From the NCBI GenBank assembly GCA_028753945.1, contig JAPNXP010000006.1:2790001-2854000 (forward strand): a stretch of 64,000 nucleotides of DNA, given 5' to 3'. The notes below the pieces were generated by a model. The model did not search any database. It saw only the letters and a program-made list of their open reading frames with translations, and was not told the DNA's origin. The DNA is from Hexactinellida sp. DTS-2022 (taxonomy: Eukaryota > Porifera > Hexactinellida). The translations under genes and the position numbers were made by a program. Positions within the stretch are counted from its first letter, which is position 1; each line of letters opens with the position of its first letter. This document shows positions 10,476-22,251 of this stretch, piece after piece.

Positions 10476-11389
10476 ATGGATAAAGATTATCAAGGTAAAT
10501 TCGATTTTCAACTTTAATATCTATTTTAATATTGAGAATTCTATCTTTAATCAATTATATGTATTCAATAGCTTTACCCATCGATTTAGCGATGTTTCTC
10601 GATTTTTGTAAAGCCAGAAACTTAAGCCCTGAAGTTTTAACAGCCAGCTGTTCCGTCTCAAATTCGGTTTCGGGAAATTTATCAGTACACATTTTCGGAA
10701 GGAATAGGGCCAATTTAAGGAAAAGCTTATACCTCAAATGGAAGAATAATTCCCATAACATTTACAATAAGGTCAAAGAGTATGATCTCAACTCAACTGT
10801 TTCCAACAATTTCCAGGTACGTATTGGCTTAGATTTACTTTCCATTGAATGTAGAACTTCCTTAATAGAGGAAACGATACTGAGAGATATTAGTGCTAGA
10901 TTACAAGGAGATAACTTAACTAACAATTTCCCAACCATGCAATTTGATTTAGCAAAATTTGAGTCAGATTTATTACATTGTGATAATATTCTAATTATCT
11001 GCTCTTCAGTTTCCTCTGAATTAGAATTATATGATAAATTCAAAAATAAATACTCAAAGATTCCCCTAGATTGTTACAATAACCTGAGACAGCCATTAAT
11101 TCACTCATTTATTAACTATGAATCAATATTATTGCTCGATGGCTATAATTTTTATGGGTTTAAAGGGCCGAAGGTTATTCCTGGGTTCTTACAGTTTTTT
11201 GAACTTAGTCAATTTGAAGCATGTAAAGGATTTGGAGATTCGTTCAAGTTTACTGATAATCTCATTGAACAATGTACGTTAATACTCGTATGGTTAGCAT
11301 CCGCACCAGAGCTATTTAGTGACTTAAATAATATATCAGTAAATAACTTATTCAACAAAAATTATGTACTATTAACTAGTAAATGCTAA
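10476..11389 (+). CDS. Accessory protein of the MULE-like element, unknown function
   Basis: A long open frame of about 270 codons runs to TAA/TAG-bounded 11389. No ATG suits its left edge, but a 19-nt first exon at 10476-10494 (ATGGATAAAGATTATCAAG) followed by a GTAAAT donor joins an acceptor TTCAATAG at 10564-10571 in perfect phase, giving MDKDYQALPIDLAMFLDFC. The protein has no membrane segment or motif I recognise; it is rich in N, S, L and I as expected from base composition. Its last bases overlap the start of the transposase frame by 7 nt, so it is either a separate upstream cistron or the N-terminal part of the transposase joined by a frameshift or intron. The frame is intact despite decay downstream. 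Confidence 0.5.
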
Positions 11390-13707
11390 CAGATTTTGTT
11401 GTTTGGGTAGAGAAGTTAAACATTGATTTTGAAGAAAATGGTATAGAGGTTTTGGAATCAATTTACACAGTTTATAACAGTAGACTAGAAAATAAGGCAC
11501 AAAATTTAGCTTTAGAGGCAGCAAATGAAGTCGGTGAAAATGAAAATAGTGATAGTGGTCATATAGAATGTCCAATTTATAGAGCAAACGAAAACAGCAC
11601 TTATGATGCAATTTATTTTCAAACATTTGGCGAGTTTGATCTAGATAAGGCTGAATGGAATGCTATAAGTTATTTAGATAAGGATGATATAGATCATATG
11701 AAAATAGGTTGGACTAATGTAATAGCTGATAAGTTCTCTAAAATAAATTCGATTTGCGTACTGAAGTTTAAACATTTTTGGTTTAAGAAAAGGGATAGTA
11801 GGAAATTGAACTCTCCTTTTTTTCAAGCTTGGGCTGTGTGTAAGTTTTCTAACTGCTGCTCAGTTACCTTTTCAATTAATAAAGATATTGCCTCATTTGC
11901 TGATGATCTAATAGCTGTGCACTATAAATGTAACGGTGAATTTTCATCTGAACACAAAGATGATAAAACCATCCATGCACGTCACATTACTTCGAAAAAA
12001 ATGGAAAACATGGGTGCAAAATTGATTCAAAACGCAGCAGGTAACATAGTTCATCAGCAGTTTAGAAATGAGAACAATGTAGAGGCATTCAATAGAGGGA
12101 ATTTCACTAATTTAATATCACAGCAAACTTTAAGACGAATTAAGTCAGACGTTAAATCTAGAGAGAGATTTTCCAATGGTGATTCTGTGGATATTTGGGA
12201 AACTCAACAGTATTTCCGTTCGGTATTACCAGATAATCTGATACCTGGTTATGTCCAATATATTGCACAAGATCCATTTATAATCCATTTATATACAAAA
12301 AAGCAGATTGAAATATTCAAATTATTCAAAAATGACAACACCGTTATTAATATAGATGCAACTGGTTCCATTATTAAAAGGCCACCAATGTGTAAAAAGT
12401 CGATTTATTACTATGCTCTTACACTACAACACCCTGTATACTGCACTAATCCTCTTCCTGTTGCAGAAATGATCAGTAGTGATCATGGAACTGCAGAGAT
12501 CACCCATTTTTTGAATAAATGGGTATTAACTTGTAAGGCAATTCTACATAAGGGTTTAAATATAAACCAAGTTGAAATGGACTATAGTTGGGCCATAATG
12601 CACATCACATGTTTAGCATTTAATAAGCTGAGTATAGCACTATATTTGTGTAAATGTTGGGATATTGTAAGCGACAAAACTAGCACCAAATTAACCATTC
12701 CAACTGTTTTGCATCTTTGTTCGGCACATATTATGCATCAAATAAGCTACAAATTGGATAAGAAGTATAAAATAGACAAAAAGGTAAAATGCTTAGTGCT
12801 ACATGCATTTGGTGCTATGGTAAAAAGTAGCAATATGGAAGAAATAAATCTTGTTTTTGAATCTTTGTGTATTGTTCTGAACACTTAATTAATGTTGCCT
12901 CGGGTTACTAAGAGCTTATTAGACTTAGAAGAATTAGTTAAGGGAGATCTCAAAATCTATAGTTCAGAATGCTATTTTATTGATGATTACCCTGAAAATA
13001 TTGAAAGTGATACTTATAGAAAAACGTCTCCTTTTGGTAAATACTTTGAAGCATTGCACTTAAAAGCCACCTTCAAATTTCTAGGACATAAAGTACTTGC
13101 AAATGATAAAAATGTATGCTATTATCCCAAAAATACTTGAATATTTGTTAACTTATTATATACCATTGCTTCCTCTTTGGAGTGGGATTATACTAAGCAA
13201 AGTAAAAGTCAATGCTGTTTCAACTGATAACAATGCACAAATTAAGAATTGGTTTAAAATAGTAAAACACTCCATATTTAAATCTCAAGTTAATATCAGA
13301 GTTGGTGATTTTGTACGTCACATTTTTGGACATATAGAAGATAGATTGGCTTCCTTTAAATTGCATTTCAACCAATGGTTCATAGAGTATTTAAGGCTAA
13401 GAAAAAAGTTAGAGAGGTTAGTAACGAGGAAGAATCTATAGAAATTTGGCGAAGGAGGAAAAATAAGAAAAATAGTTACATTAATCCGAACAAAAGTAAA
13501 GTAGCTAAAGTATTTGAGAAATTACAGGATTCAAATTTTGAGATCTCCACAATAAGGAATCCTTTAATTCCTAGACCAAAGAGAGTTAAGTTGGAAGAAC
13601 CACTACCGATAAAAGCAAAGGAGATTGAGATTATAAGTGATTTTGATATAATTCGCTTGGTACACTTGACATTATCTTACCACCTTTTAATCATCTCTCA
13701 CTCTTAG
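11383..13707 (+). pseudogene. MULE-like transposase, frameshifted
   Basis: The first 501 codons (11383-12888) carry a Cys/His region (FSNCCSVTF...AVHYKCNGEF, then HARHITSKK) and a DDE-type core: VINIDATGSIIKRPP, YYYALTLQHPVYCTNP, PVAEMISSDHGTAEI, FLNKWV and VEMDYSWAIMH, with aspartates in the places where Mutator-like transposases of cnidarians have them. A stop at 12886-12888 and a shift near 13120 separate later blocks; 13097-13440 includes LPLWSGIIL and NAQIKNWFKIVKHSI, the usual C-terminal part. A basic tail frame follows to 13707. At least two lesions make this copy inactive. Family assignment is by motif memory. Confidence 0.6.
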
Positions 13708-13839
13708 GTCAGATTAATATTTGTAATATGTTAGAATTGCCTGTTGTAAATCCAATATCTTGTAAGATTAATTTGGCTAGTAGCTGTAGTAGGAAAGATA
13801 TCCATTTAAATCAATTGTTCCATCTTTAACATTCAATAT

Positions 13840-14300
13840 TTCAGATGATGGAAATTGTTTATCTCAACTCTCTCATATATAATTACATGAAGCACTAGTT
13901 ACAACTATAGAATGCGCAAGATAATAACTGACAACATAATGGAAAAATTAAGCCAAATTTGTTTGAAGTTCATACAGAATAAATTCCCACTTAATGGCAC
14001 TTATATATCGCAGCACAAGGGAGTATATAAGTAAATCAAAAATGCATATTGACAAAACCTGGGGTGGGATATTGAATTATTTTCGATGGCTTTATTAATA
14101 AATACATATATGGGTAAATACTACAGAAATGAAAATTAAATGGATGTTATGTTCTGGAAAAGGTGCTAGTTTGGAGCAAATAATGGATGCCCCTCCAGCT
14201 AATGATGCTGGATCATACTATATAAAACATACAGTGGACCATTATGAACCGATATTGGAATTAAATCATCATATTACATCTGATAATTTATTAAATTAAT
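13840..14300 (+). pseudogene. Decayed OTU cysteine protease domain
   Basis: At 13843-13869 the frame reads SDDGNCLSQ, the catalytic D-G-N-C box of OTU proteases. At about 14206-14265 another frame reads SYYIKHTVDHYEPILEL, matching the OTU end where the catalytic histidine lies (HYEPIL). Between them are stops and shifts. It sits directly after the transposase on the same strand. OTU domains occur in several MULE and Ginger proteins, so this was probably part of the same element. Compare the intact OTU at 22597-23280. Confidence 0.55.
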
Positions 14301-14609
14301 AGTATAAAATAAAAATACCACAAAAAATTAAAAAAATAGAAATGTATCTATAAAAAGTACAAAAAGAAAAAAGTTACAAAAATTATATATAAGTTTTATC
14401 CATTAGACATGGTATTTATTATATTTGTTATCTACTTATATTATGCACTAATATACTCTATAATATACGCCACTGATTTTTTGGCATGACGTCAGATAGG
14501 CATCAATTAAATTAGCTATGTATCCTCTCTCAGTATTAAAGATTAAGGAAGTTTATTTAATTGGAATGTAATACTGATCTAATCCTACCTGAAGGATTTC
14601 AGCCGGCTT

Positions 14610-15130
14610 TCATCTTATCAAAAACCCTTTCCATCAATCGCCAATTCTTTTAAATCCAGAAAATATTAGTTATCTTACTGTTAAACGCATCCCCATCTTA
14701 TACGTAGTCCATTACTACAAAAAGATTGATTATTCTTCAAACTATTCATCTTATCAAAAACCCATTTCATAAATCAACAATTCCCTTCAATCTTTAATAT
14801 AATAGTTCTCTTTCTGTTAAACACCTGCCCAGGTTAAATTTTATTTACTATAAACAACATCGATTTCTTATAACTGTTCAGCTCATGCAAACCCATTTCA
14901 TCAATCAACAATTCTCCTTAATCCTTAATATAATAGTTCTCTTTCTGTTAAACACCTGCGAAGCTTATAGTGCATCTACTACAAAAGATGGATTATTCTT
15001 CAAACTATTCATCTCATCAAAACCCCTTTCAATTAATCAACAATTTTTCTCAATCTTAAATTTACAAGTAATACTTCTCTTCATGTTAAATACCATTCAA
15101 GCTTCAAACGCAAAAAAGATATCTTCATAA
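14610..15130 (+). repeat. Four imperfect tandem copies of a 126-137 bp unit
   Basis: Copies begin at 14610, 14746, 14883 and 15009. Each carries TCATCTTATCAAAAACCC, then ATCAACAATT and CTTTCTGTTAAACACC. From 14885 two copies stay open in one frame (81 codons) with the repeated peptide INQQFS.ILN..V.LF.LNT. It lies inside the MULE, downstream of the OTU remnant. Coding use is unproven. Confidence 0.6.
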
Positions 15131-15733
15131 CTATTTACATTAATAATATTGTATAATGCACGACCTTAAAATCATTAATCTTCAGACTGGAATATTTATG
15201 GAAACAAGACACACTGAAGCATTATCATTAACATCCATAGACAACATTAACAGATAGCCATCCTATGATTATCTGCTCAAACAATGAGACTTGGTATAGA
15301 TTGATAAATTTCCCCCCAAACAAGACACTAAATCCTCAAATCTACACTAGTCCTCAGCGCGGGTCGTATGCGGTTTCTGCCCCGCAAAACACAGTGCAAT
15401 AACCAAATCAACCCGCATCTAGCTCACAATAACCTATCCGCAAGCGCAGGTATTACGTTGAGTATAATAGTAATTCAAAACCTAGATGGTGCACGATTAA
15501 AATAGTAATATTCTTGATTCAGTGACTCCAAATTCCTCTGAAGTAATTATCTTGCAACTAATCCACGCTAACCCACACCAACCTGCAAAAGTTCTCGTGA
15601 CCCGAACCCGCAAGTCCCAAAATATTCAGATCCTTTGACCCGCAAGAACCCGCGGGTTCTACGCCTATGACGTAGAGGTCTAATCTACGCCAACCAAATT
15701 CGCGATATACATCTTCAAAAAGAGAATCATAAA

Positions 15734-15755
15734 CTCTCTCTCTCTCTCTCTCTCC
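15734..15755. repeat. CT microsatellite
   Basis: A run of eleven CT dinucleotides. Confidence 0.8.
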
Positions 15756-15922
15756 ACTTCTGTCATCAAATATACCTATCTTACATACCAAAGTTAATAT
15801 TCTAAGTTTATTCTGTATAAAGTATTGTCTGTGAGGTATTGTGTATTAAAACATCAGTTGTCTTTGTATGAAATAGCAGTAAATAATAATTTGGAGTTTT
15901 GAATGCAGTATACATGTTGATC

Positions 15923-16094
15923 CAGTAGCGTAGCCATCTTTTTTATTCGGGGGGGGCCAAGGTAGTTCCAAACCCATAGTCCCTTGGGTTTTCCACTGAT
16001 TTGGATATATATATATATAATTGTAACTAATGAGGAAATATTTCGGGGGGGGCCATGGCCCCCTTGGCCCCCCCCCCCCCTGGCTACGCCACTG
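15923..16094. mobile_element. hAT MITE, 172 bp
   Basis: Ends CAGTAGCGTAGCCA and TGGCTACGCCACTG are inverted copies, with a perfect 8-bp duplication TGTTGATC at 15915-15922 and 16095-16102. It contains G-runs and a C13-like run. Confidence 0.85.
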
Positions 16095-16203
16095 TGTTGA
16101 TCATAAAATACGAGAACTAGCCTGTATAAGTATAAATGATAACCGTGAAGACACATCGGAAAGGCAAAACTATAATAAACCATTATTGAATTATCACCAA
16201 ATA

Positions 16204-16436
16204 CAGTAGAAGCTCGCAAACCGGGGCAGTTACTTCCGAATTTGGTTTTATCATATATAAATTCCGCTCTCGAACCGGGGCAAAGCTCGCAAACCGGGGC
16301 ACGCTTTTTCATTGATTTGTTACTTTGTTTTCATATTTGTATATTTAGCTTTGTAGATAAGCTCGCAAACCGGGCTCTCCCAAAGTGGGGCATATTTCAG
16401 AAACGCCAAGGTGCCCCGGTTTGCGAGCTACTACTG
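16204..16436. mobile_element. pogo-like MITE
   Basis: Ends CAGTAGAAGCTCGCAAACCG and its near-complement at the right are flanked by TA on both sides. The AGCTCGCAAACCGGGGC word recurs three times inside. Confidence 0.75.
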
Positions 16437-16958
16437 TAGATGAATATAGTTAGTTAAACACTTGTGCTGTTCACTCGATAATAAAAGAAATAGTATATAA
16501 TCTGATGTAAACACATGTTCAACTTTGCCAAGCTATATCTCATAGGAATGTTGATATTTTTTTGAAATATTTTGGCATAAGAAACGTCCCATAGTCACAA
16601 AGATGTATGCAAAGTTTTAAATTCAATTTCCAAAAAATGTTGTCAAAAATAAATAAAAATTATTGCCCACTCATAATGTAAAAACATAAATAGAAAAAAA
16701 TAAAAAACATATTTTTTAAATCCAAAATCATAAACGTCCATATCTCCTCTTTAATATGTGTAATTTTATCCAAATCCAATAATGGGAAGGGCCTCAACTT
16801 TCATTTTGATCTGTGCTCAGTTGAATACTGCGCCAACTTCACACTCGTCTCTACATTATAGATATGGTTTATCAAGAAAATTTCCTAGGAAATATCCGGA
16901 AATTTCCAAAAAATAGCTAAATTTCCGGAAATTTTACAAGGAAAAATTATTATATATA

Positions 16959-17145
16959 CAGTAGAACCTCTGAACAACGGACACCTTGGGACCGGAACCG
17001 TTGTCCGTTATTTAGAGGTTGTCCGCTATTTAGAGGTTGCTTTTCTAATAGACATATGCTAAATAAATAAATCCGTGCCACGAGGGTTGTCCGTTATTTA
17101 GAGGTTGTCCGCTATTTGGAGTGTCCGTTATGGGAGGCTCCACTG
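16959..17145. mobile_element. pogo-like MITE, recent copy A
   Basis: 187 bp with CAGTAGAACCTCTGAACAAC and CAGTGGAGCCTCCCATAACG as inverted-related ends, flanked by TA. It sits exactly in the loop of an inverted repeat (16870-16958 and 17146-17232). An inverted copy with only one difference is at 23327-23513. Confidence 0.85.
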
Positions 17146-17390
17146 TATATATAATAATTTTTCCTTGTAAAATTTCCGGAAATTTAGCTATTTTTTGGAA
17201 ATTTCCGGATATTTCCTAGGAAATTTTCCGACGTTATTACTGTGCCGAATATACTATAGTATAGTGGCCCAGTTCTAATCTTAGTGCTTTTGTTTGTTAT
17301 TATTATTACTGTGCCGACTATACTACAGTATAGTGGCCCAGTTCTAATCTTACTACCTTAGTTAGTTATTAATGTGCCGACTATACTATA

Positions 17391-17856
17391 CAGTCCCCTA
17401 CCAAAAGTATTCGTAATCCAAAAAATTCCCATAGAAAATAGCAATATAGTATGTCTAGAAAAATGTACATTGTATTCGTAATAATTTTGATGCCAGATTC
17501 TTATTCTACGCATTCGATATATCCATTTCAGATGCCTTCACCTCTGAAAGCTACTGATTAGGTTGCAAATTACCATCCTTTTCCACTATGTGCCACTTGT
17601 TCCCACCTTATACCATGTTGGCAATTGGAAGAATGGTACATGGTGCCACCGGATGATAATTTCCAAACTATTCAATATGTTATTCAGATGAAAGCTTCTA
17701 CAAAGGTTAATTCGGTTCGTTGTATATGATTCTGCAATTAAAATGACCACATCTCATATGATTTGAATGCATTAGCACATAATATTAGACTTATATAGTA
17801 CTATACTATTTCCAATGGGAATTTTTGGGTGTACGAATACTTTTGGTAGGGGACTG
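17391..17856. mobile_element. Tc1/mariner-like non-autonomous element
   Basis: Perfect inverted ends CAGTCCCCTACCAAAAGTAT, each flanked by TA. A TGTGCCACTTGT word inside is shared with the elements at 42243 and 25840. No transposase frame remains. Confidence 0.8.
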
Positions 17857-17859
17857 TAG

Positions 17860-18354
17860 CAGGCCTGGGGTCAATTACTCTAAAATGTAATATATTACTT
17901 TACTATTACATATATTTCTTCCTATTACTATTACTATTACTTTACTATTACTTTTAATATTACTATTACAATTACTAGAAATTTACTAAGACTCTGCAAT
18001 GATTAAGAATGTCTGAAATTTATTATTTTAATTGATATCCCACACAAACAAAACCATATTATCTAACCTAAGCAAACAACTAATTTCAATAAGGTGACAA
18101 ATTCAAAACGATATTCATCTTGCCTTAAATTCATTTTAACAACTTCCTATTTCTTCACGAAAAATCAAATATGCCAGTCCGAAGTTATAGAATTGTAATA
18201 GGTAAATCCTATTACAATAGGTTCTATTACTATTACTATTACTATTCATCCTATTTGAAACACTATTACTTATTGCTATTACTATTACTTCTAAAATGTA
18301 ATCGTTACTAATACAATTACTATTACGGTACATATTACTATTACCCCAGCCCTG
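17860..18354. mobile_element. hAT-like element filled with TTACTA repeats
   Basis: Ends CAGGCCTGGGGTCAATTAC and TATTACCCCAGCCCTG are inverted copies; flanks GACTGTAG and TACTGTAG are an 8-bp duplication with one change. The interior is a simple-sequence-like ATTACTATTACT array. It abuts the mariner element at its left. Confidence 0.7.
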
Positions 18355-18410
18355 TACTGTAGTATAGTGCCCCAGTTCTAATCTCAGTGCCTTGGTTAGT
18401 TATCCTTCCG

Positions 18411-20000
18411 TACCCTCTCCACAGAATAGAGTTTTGTTAACTTAGAGCCCAAATTTTCAGGACAGGTGTCTTATGGGTTACAGATGTGCACCTGGGATCA
18501 CGATTTTTTATCACATTTTTTTGGACACATTTTTGCACCTGTTTAATATTAAGACAGGAACAATAAATAGTGCGAAAATTCAATTTATATGCATTCGATA
18601 GAGAATCTAATTCTACACCCTTTCACAGTGCACGAATTTCAAATTGGCTTAGTTAGTGTCACAATTGTGTTGCAAATTTCCTTTTTACTAACAATTGAAA
18701 GTGTTAAATCTAATTCTATTGTTTCAACTCGTTATTATTATATTGATTCAACTTGTGAGATCAAGTAGGCTTCTATTTTCTAATTAAAAACTAAGATTTT
18801 ACATTCCATCACAACGACAGATTATGGGATTATATTACTTCTGCGAGAATATTCTTGCACAATGGATACATGACTTATTAAATTCAAATTAATTCGCTCT
18901 GTGTTTAACTTATAGAGACGGTTCCGATTAGATTATTAGGGTTATCGAGTCCGCTGAATTCAAATATTATAGTAAAATTCAATTTAGAATAATAATTATT
19001 GCAAATAATCATTTATTCTGCTGTACATAATATTGGTGTTAAATTATCAATGAATTAATTAAGAGATATCTTATATGTAGACCGTCTAGAAATAGACCAG
19101 GTTTTATTCCCTATACATTAGTATTACCCATAAAAAGCAGGGCAAGTGGTCTACAGAATTTATAGACGGTCTACAAATTTTTAGGCTTATTTGTATGGGC
19201 TTTTATAGACCGTCTATTTCTAGACGGTCTACATATAAGGATGCTCATTAATTTAATATTTTACTAATTAGCTAAATTTCAATAATCTTAGAAATGATAT
19301 AAGATAGAAACAAACTTCCAATTTATCAATTGATCCTTATGCCACGTAACACCTCTACAAATGGGTCTTGATACCTTGAGGTGATGATGACATCGTTAAA
19401 AAAATGAGTTTTACAATTTTGTGAATTTTTTATTCCGATAGGGTTGTTTGTAGTTGGGTAAACACTCAACACGCACATAAAAAATGCTACCTCATTACCT
19501 ATTACATTTTACTGAAACTTGAATAACTCTGAAATGAAGTGAGCTAAAACGAAACTTCCAACTCACTAAGGGTCGTTGCCTTCTGAAACACCTTTCTGAA
19601 ATAATTTAACACCTTCATAGTGATGATGACATGGCGAAAAATTCAAAATAGCAGCTGTGCGACAGCTTTTTCCTTGGAGGCACTATCAATTAATTACACA
19701 ACCTGTAGCCACCAAAAGATAGTGCCACCAAAGGGAAATGCGTCGGCCCAGCTGCAATTTGGATTTTTCAACTTGCGATAATTATATTGATTTAACTTGT
19801 GAATTCGAGCTGGCTTCTATGTAATTGTAGTATATTACTATATAATGGATTTAATAAAATAGAATAAAATAAGGAATTTGTGGACTTAACTCAACTCACT
19901 GTGCATAACATTGCTAAAATAATTAGGTATTTGTATAATTTATTATCTATGCATAATTAATGACAGGCATTTCACTACGTGGTTCCGCCAGACAATGACG
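18411..20000. repeat. Left arm of a composite inverted repeat
   Basis: Blocks here recur in inverted order at 35690-37560: GTTACAGATGTGCACC (18479) against 37475; GCGAGAATATTCTTGC (18842) against 36207-36225; GGTTATCGAGT (18949) against 36113; AACAAACTTCCAATTTATCA (19310) against 35835; and the AATGAGTTTTACAATTTTGT block (19401) against 35738. Blocks at 19600-19980 recur in direct orientation at 37830-37740. No gene is seen. The arm is cut by the element at 19070-19239. Confidence 0.6.
19070..19239. mobile_element. MITE with 28-bp perfect inverted ends
   Basis: Ends CTTATATGTAGACCGTCTAG and the exact complement enclose 170 bp; GACGGTCTAC words recur inside. The target duplication is ambiguous because the borders are TA-rich. 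Confidence 0.65.
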
Positions 20001-20152
20001 TATCTTTGGATAGTGCTTGCATACCGGAATTTTAACACTCTATATTTTTAATACTTTCGATGCGTGTGGAAAACACACACATCGGTTAACAATCGTATAT
20101 AGAGTACCCTTATCCAGCTTCCACCGTAATTGAATTACACTCTACTCGAATC

Positions 20153-20316
20153 ATGAATGAACCCTACGACCCAGATTCCCCGATCTCAGCCTATTCTGAG
20201 TGCGGAGATCACTTCTCTTATCGCGACGAAGACGCTTACGACGACCTCTTCTCTCCACTACGGCCTCATACCCAGACTTTATCTACCGAAGTAGAAACGC
20301 TAAAGTTGATTAGGCC
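20153..20316 (+). pseudogene. Gag-like retroelement frame, 5' piece
   Basis: An ATG at 20153 opens a frame starting MNEPYDPDSPISAYSECGD, acidic and with base composition clearly richer in GC than its surroundings. It is cut by the Ginger transposon at GGCC. Removing the transposon and one GGCC lets the frame continue (ATT AGG CCT ATG GGC) into 27239. I do not recognise the family with confidence; the 3' piece suggests a Gag, perhaps of DIRS type. Confidence 0.4.
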
Positions 20317-21059
20317 TGTTGCATGATATTCTGAGACGCGTGAGATTTTGAGACGCCTATGTGATACACTAAATACACCATGGATGTGCTATTACAAATT
20401 ATACAGTGATATTTTGAGACGCTATAAAAGGAAATTTTTGGCTTATTTTTACTTTTTAATATGAATTTAAGAATAAGATAATTTTGAAACGCGTGAGATT
20501 TTGAGACATTGTATTACCAAACCATGGATGTGCTATTAGAAATTATACAGTGATATTTTGAGACGCTTGAGATTTTGAGACATTGTATTAGCAAACCATG
20601 GATGTGCTATTAGAATTTATACAGTGATATTTTGAGACACTACTATAAAATTAATTTTTGGCTTATTTTTACTTTTTATTATGAATTAAAGATTCTAACA
20701 ATTTTGAGACGATAGTAAAGATAAACCAGATACATAGATGTGCTATTATATATTCTTTTGAGGCGCTGGTATATAACAATTTCTGAGTGATTACCTGTTT
20801 TGGACGTCTCACTATATGTTATATTCTATCTGCAATAAGTATCCCTTTTAAATTAATTTAAATTACTGATAATTATAGCAACTTAAAAACGCCCAATTTC
20901 CAATGTATATCTGATTTGACTAGTTTTCCTAATCTACTAATTTCCCAATTCACTATATGGTTATAATATTAACAATTGAAGAGACACAAAACAAAAACAA
21001 CTATTACAAACAAACAGATTAAACATACTAAATTAATATAAATGAAACCTAATAATAAA

Positions 21060-21300
21060 TACATAAACTAAATAAAAAAACACAACATTAAATAAATTAT
21101 TATAATACCCCCAACAAAACCCCCCTCCTTCGCCACAGCCTCCTCCTCCTGTCCTCCCTCCTCCTCCTCCTCCGGCTCATTCCCTCCCTCAGCAGTCCCC
21201 TCAGGGTAAGAATTTCCCCCTCCTTCCAAAAGGATATCTCCCGCCATTTTCTTTTCTCCCCTTCCCAATCCCTCCTCTCCCCTTCCCACTTTCTTAAATA
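21060..21300. other. Polypyrimidine/polypurine tract inside the Ginger element
   Basis: A strongly C/T-biased plus strand (CCTCCTCCTCC, CCCTTCCC) lies between the gene's 3' end and the left terminal repeat. The minus strand can be read as a Glu/Gly-rich frame of 73 codons, but this is composition-driven. It could form triplex or unusual DNA structures. Confidence 0.5.
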
Positions 21301-22019
21301 GAAGATTAATAAATATAATAGTAACATTTAAATTATGTAGCTTTGTTAGCTATTACTTATAGTTATTAAATGTTCACAGACAACCTACGAAATTCTAATA
21401 CACAGTGTCAATTACTTCAATTGCCAGCACTTAACTTATCTGATTACGATTAACAAAATAATACAAACAAAATATTTCTAACAAACTATGTTGTTACGAA
21501 ATAAAACGATTTTTTAAAAATGTTTAAACCTTTTTATTTCTCCTGAATTTATATAATATATAAATTGATTTCAGACGACTTATGGTTACTAGCCTACCAA
21601 TATAATAGCTAAAAGAAATAATCACAACGATTAACTTATTTCTAAACTATCAAAGTTAAACTTGGAGAATGTCTAGAAAGAGATATACATATATTTATAA
21701 GATCAGTAAAAGGTAAACTGTTTTTTCAATCAATTTTGATTGTATTAACCAATTATTATTTTTGGGGGCCTCCTCCTTTTCCCCACACAGCCGCCCTATC
21801 CTCTCCATTCATACAGAGGAAACCGCATATCTATATCCATTCAATCGGCCGCAATTTTTAAGTTAATTAGCCTTCGTTCGTATGTGTGTAACGACATAAC
21901 AGAATGAGCATCGCATTGATGCGCCCTGATAATGCGGTTCCCAGTGTACAAAAAAAACTCTCAAAGGAAATAGGTTACGGTACAGTAAATTACTCAAACT
22001 ATGAAATTAAACACTATTA

Positions 22020-22251
22020 CAGTGAACTCCAAGTCTGCTATAAATCGGCTTATCACAAAGTTCAATGGTCCGGACATCCTTATATTTGACTATACTATAA
22101 TCAAATAAATTGATATATGTAATCTCTTTTTAACGAAGATATTTCTTACCCCATAAATTTCTGAATAATTAATTTTAATCAGCTTATAATAAATTCGGTG
22201 TATACAAATATTAAATCGATGTACGCAATTCGTTATAACGGGAGTTCACTG
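22020..22251. mobile_element. pogo-like MITE
   Basis: CAGTGAACTCCAAGTC and the right end GGGAGTTCACTG are inverted copies, flanked by TA on both sides. It lies within the Ginger element, 3' of its gene. Confidence 0.65.

Larger units (their letters stand above)
9829..17232. mobile_element. MULE-like DNA transposon, 7.4 kb with nested insertions
   Basis: About 380 bp at the left (9829-10213) is the inverted copy of the right side (16466 onward): for instance GTTCACTCGATAATAAAAGA at 16468 mirrors the sequence ending near 10210, and CTTTGCATACATCTTTGTGA mirrors 16590. The flanks share GTTATTACT (9820-9828 and 17233-17241), a 9-bp duplication, as Mutator-like elements make. Length of ends, duplication size, a D-containing transposase and an OTU remnant all fit. 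The extreme ends differ by a 3-bp offset. MITEs at 15923, 16204 and 16959 are later insertions. Confidence 0.7.
17233..18410. repeat. Tandem palindrome array, right part, with two MITE insertions
   Basis: Array units continue from the left part after the MULE: CTGTGCCGAATATACTATAG at 17242 and further units to 17390. The array is then split by the elements at 17391-17856 and 17860-18354 and finishes with GTATAGTGCCCCAGTTC to about 18400. Confidence 0.7.

Noticed and set aside
15854-16312. 152-codon minus-strand frame
   Set aside because: It spans two MITEs and their boundary, so it is a chance frame through G/C-run sequence.
21068-21327. Glu/Gly- and Arg-rich minus-strand frames
   Set aside because: They follow from the polypyrimidine tract; two overlapping frames are open for the same reason.
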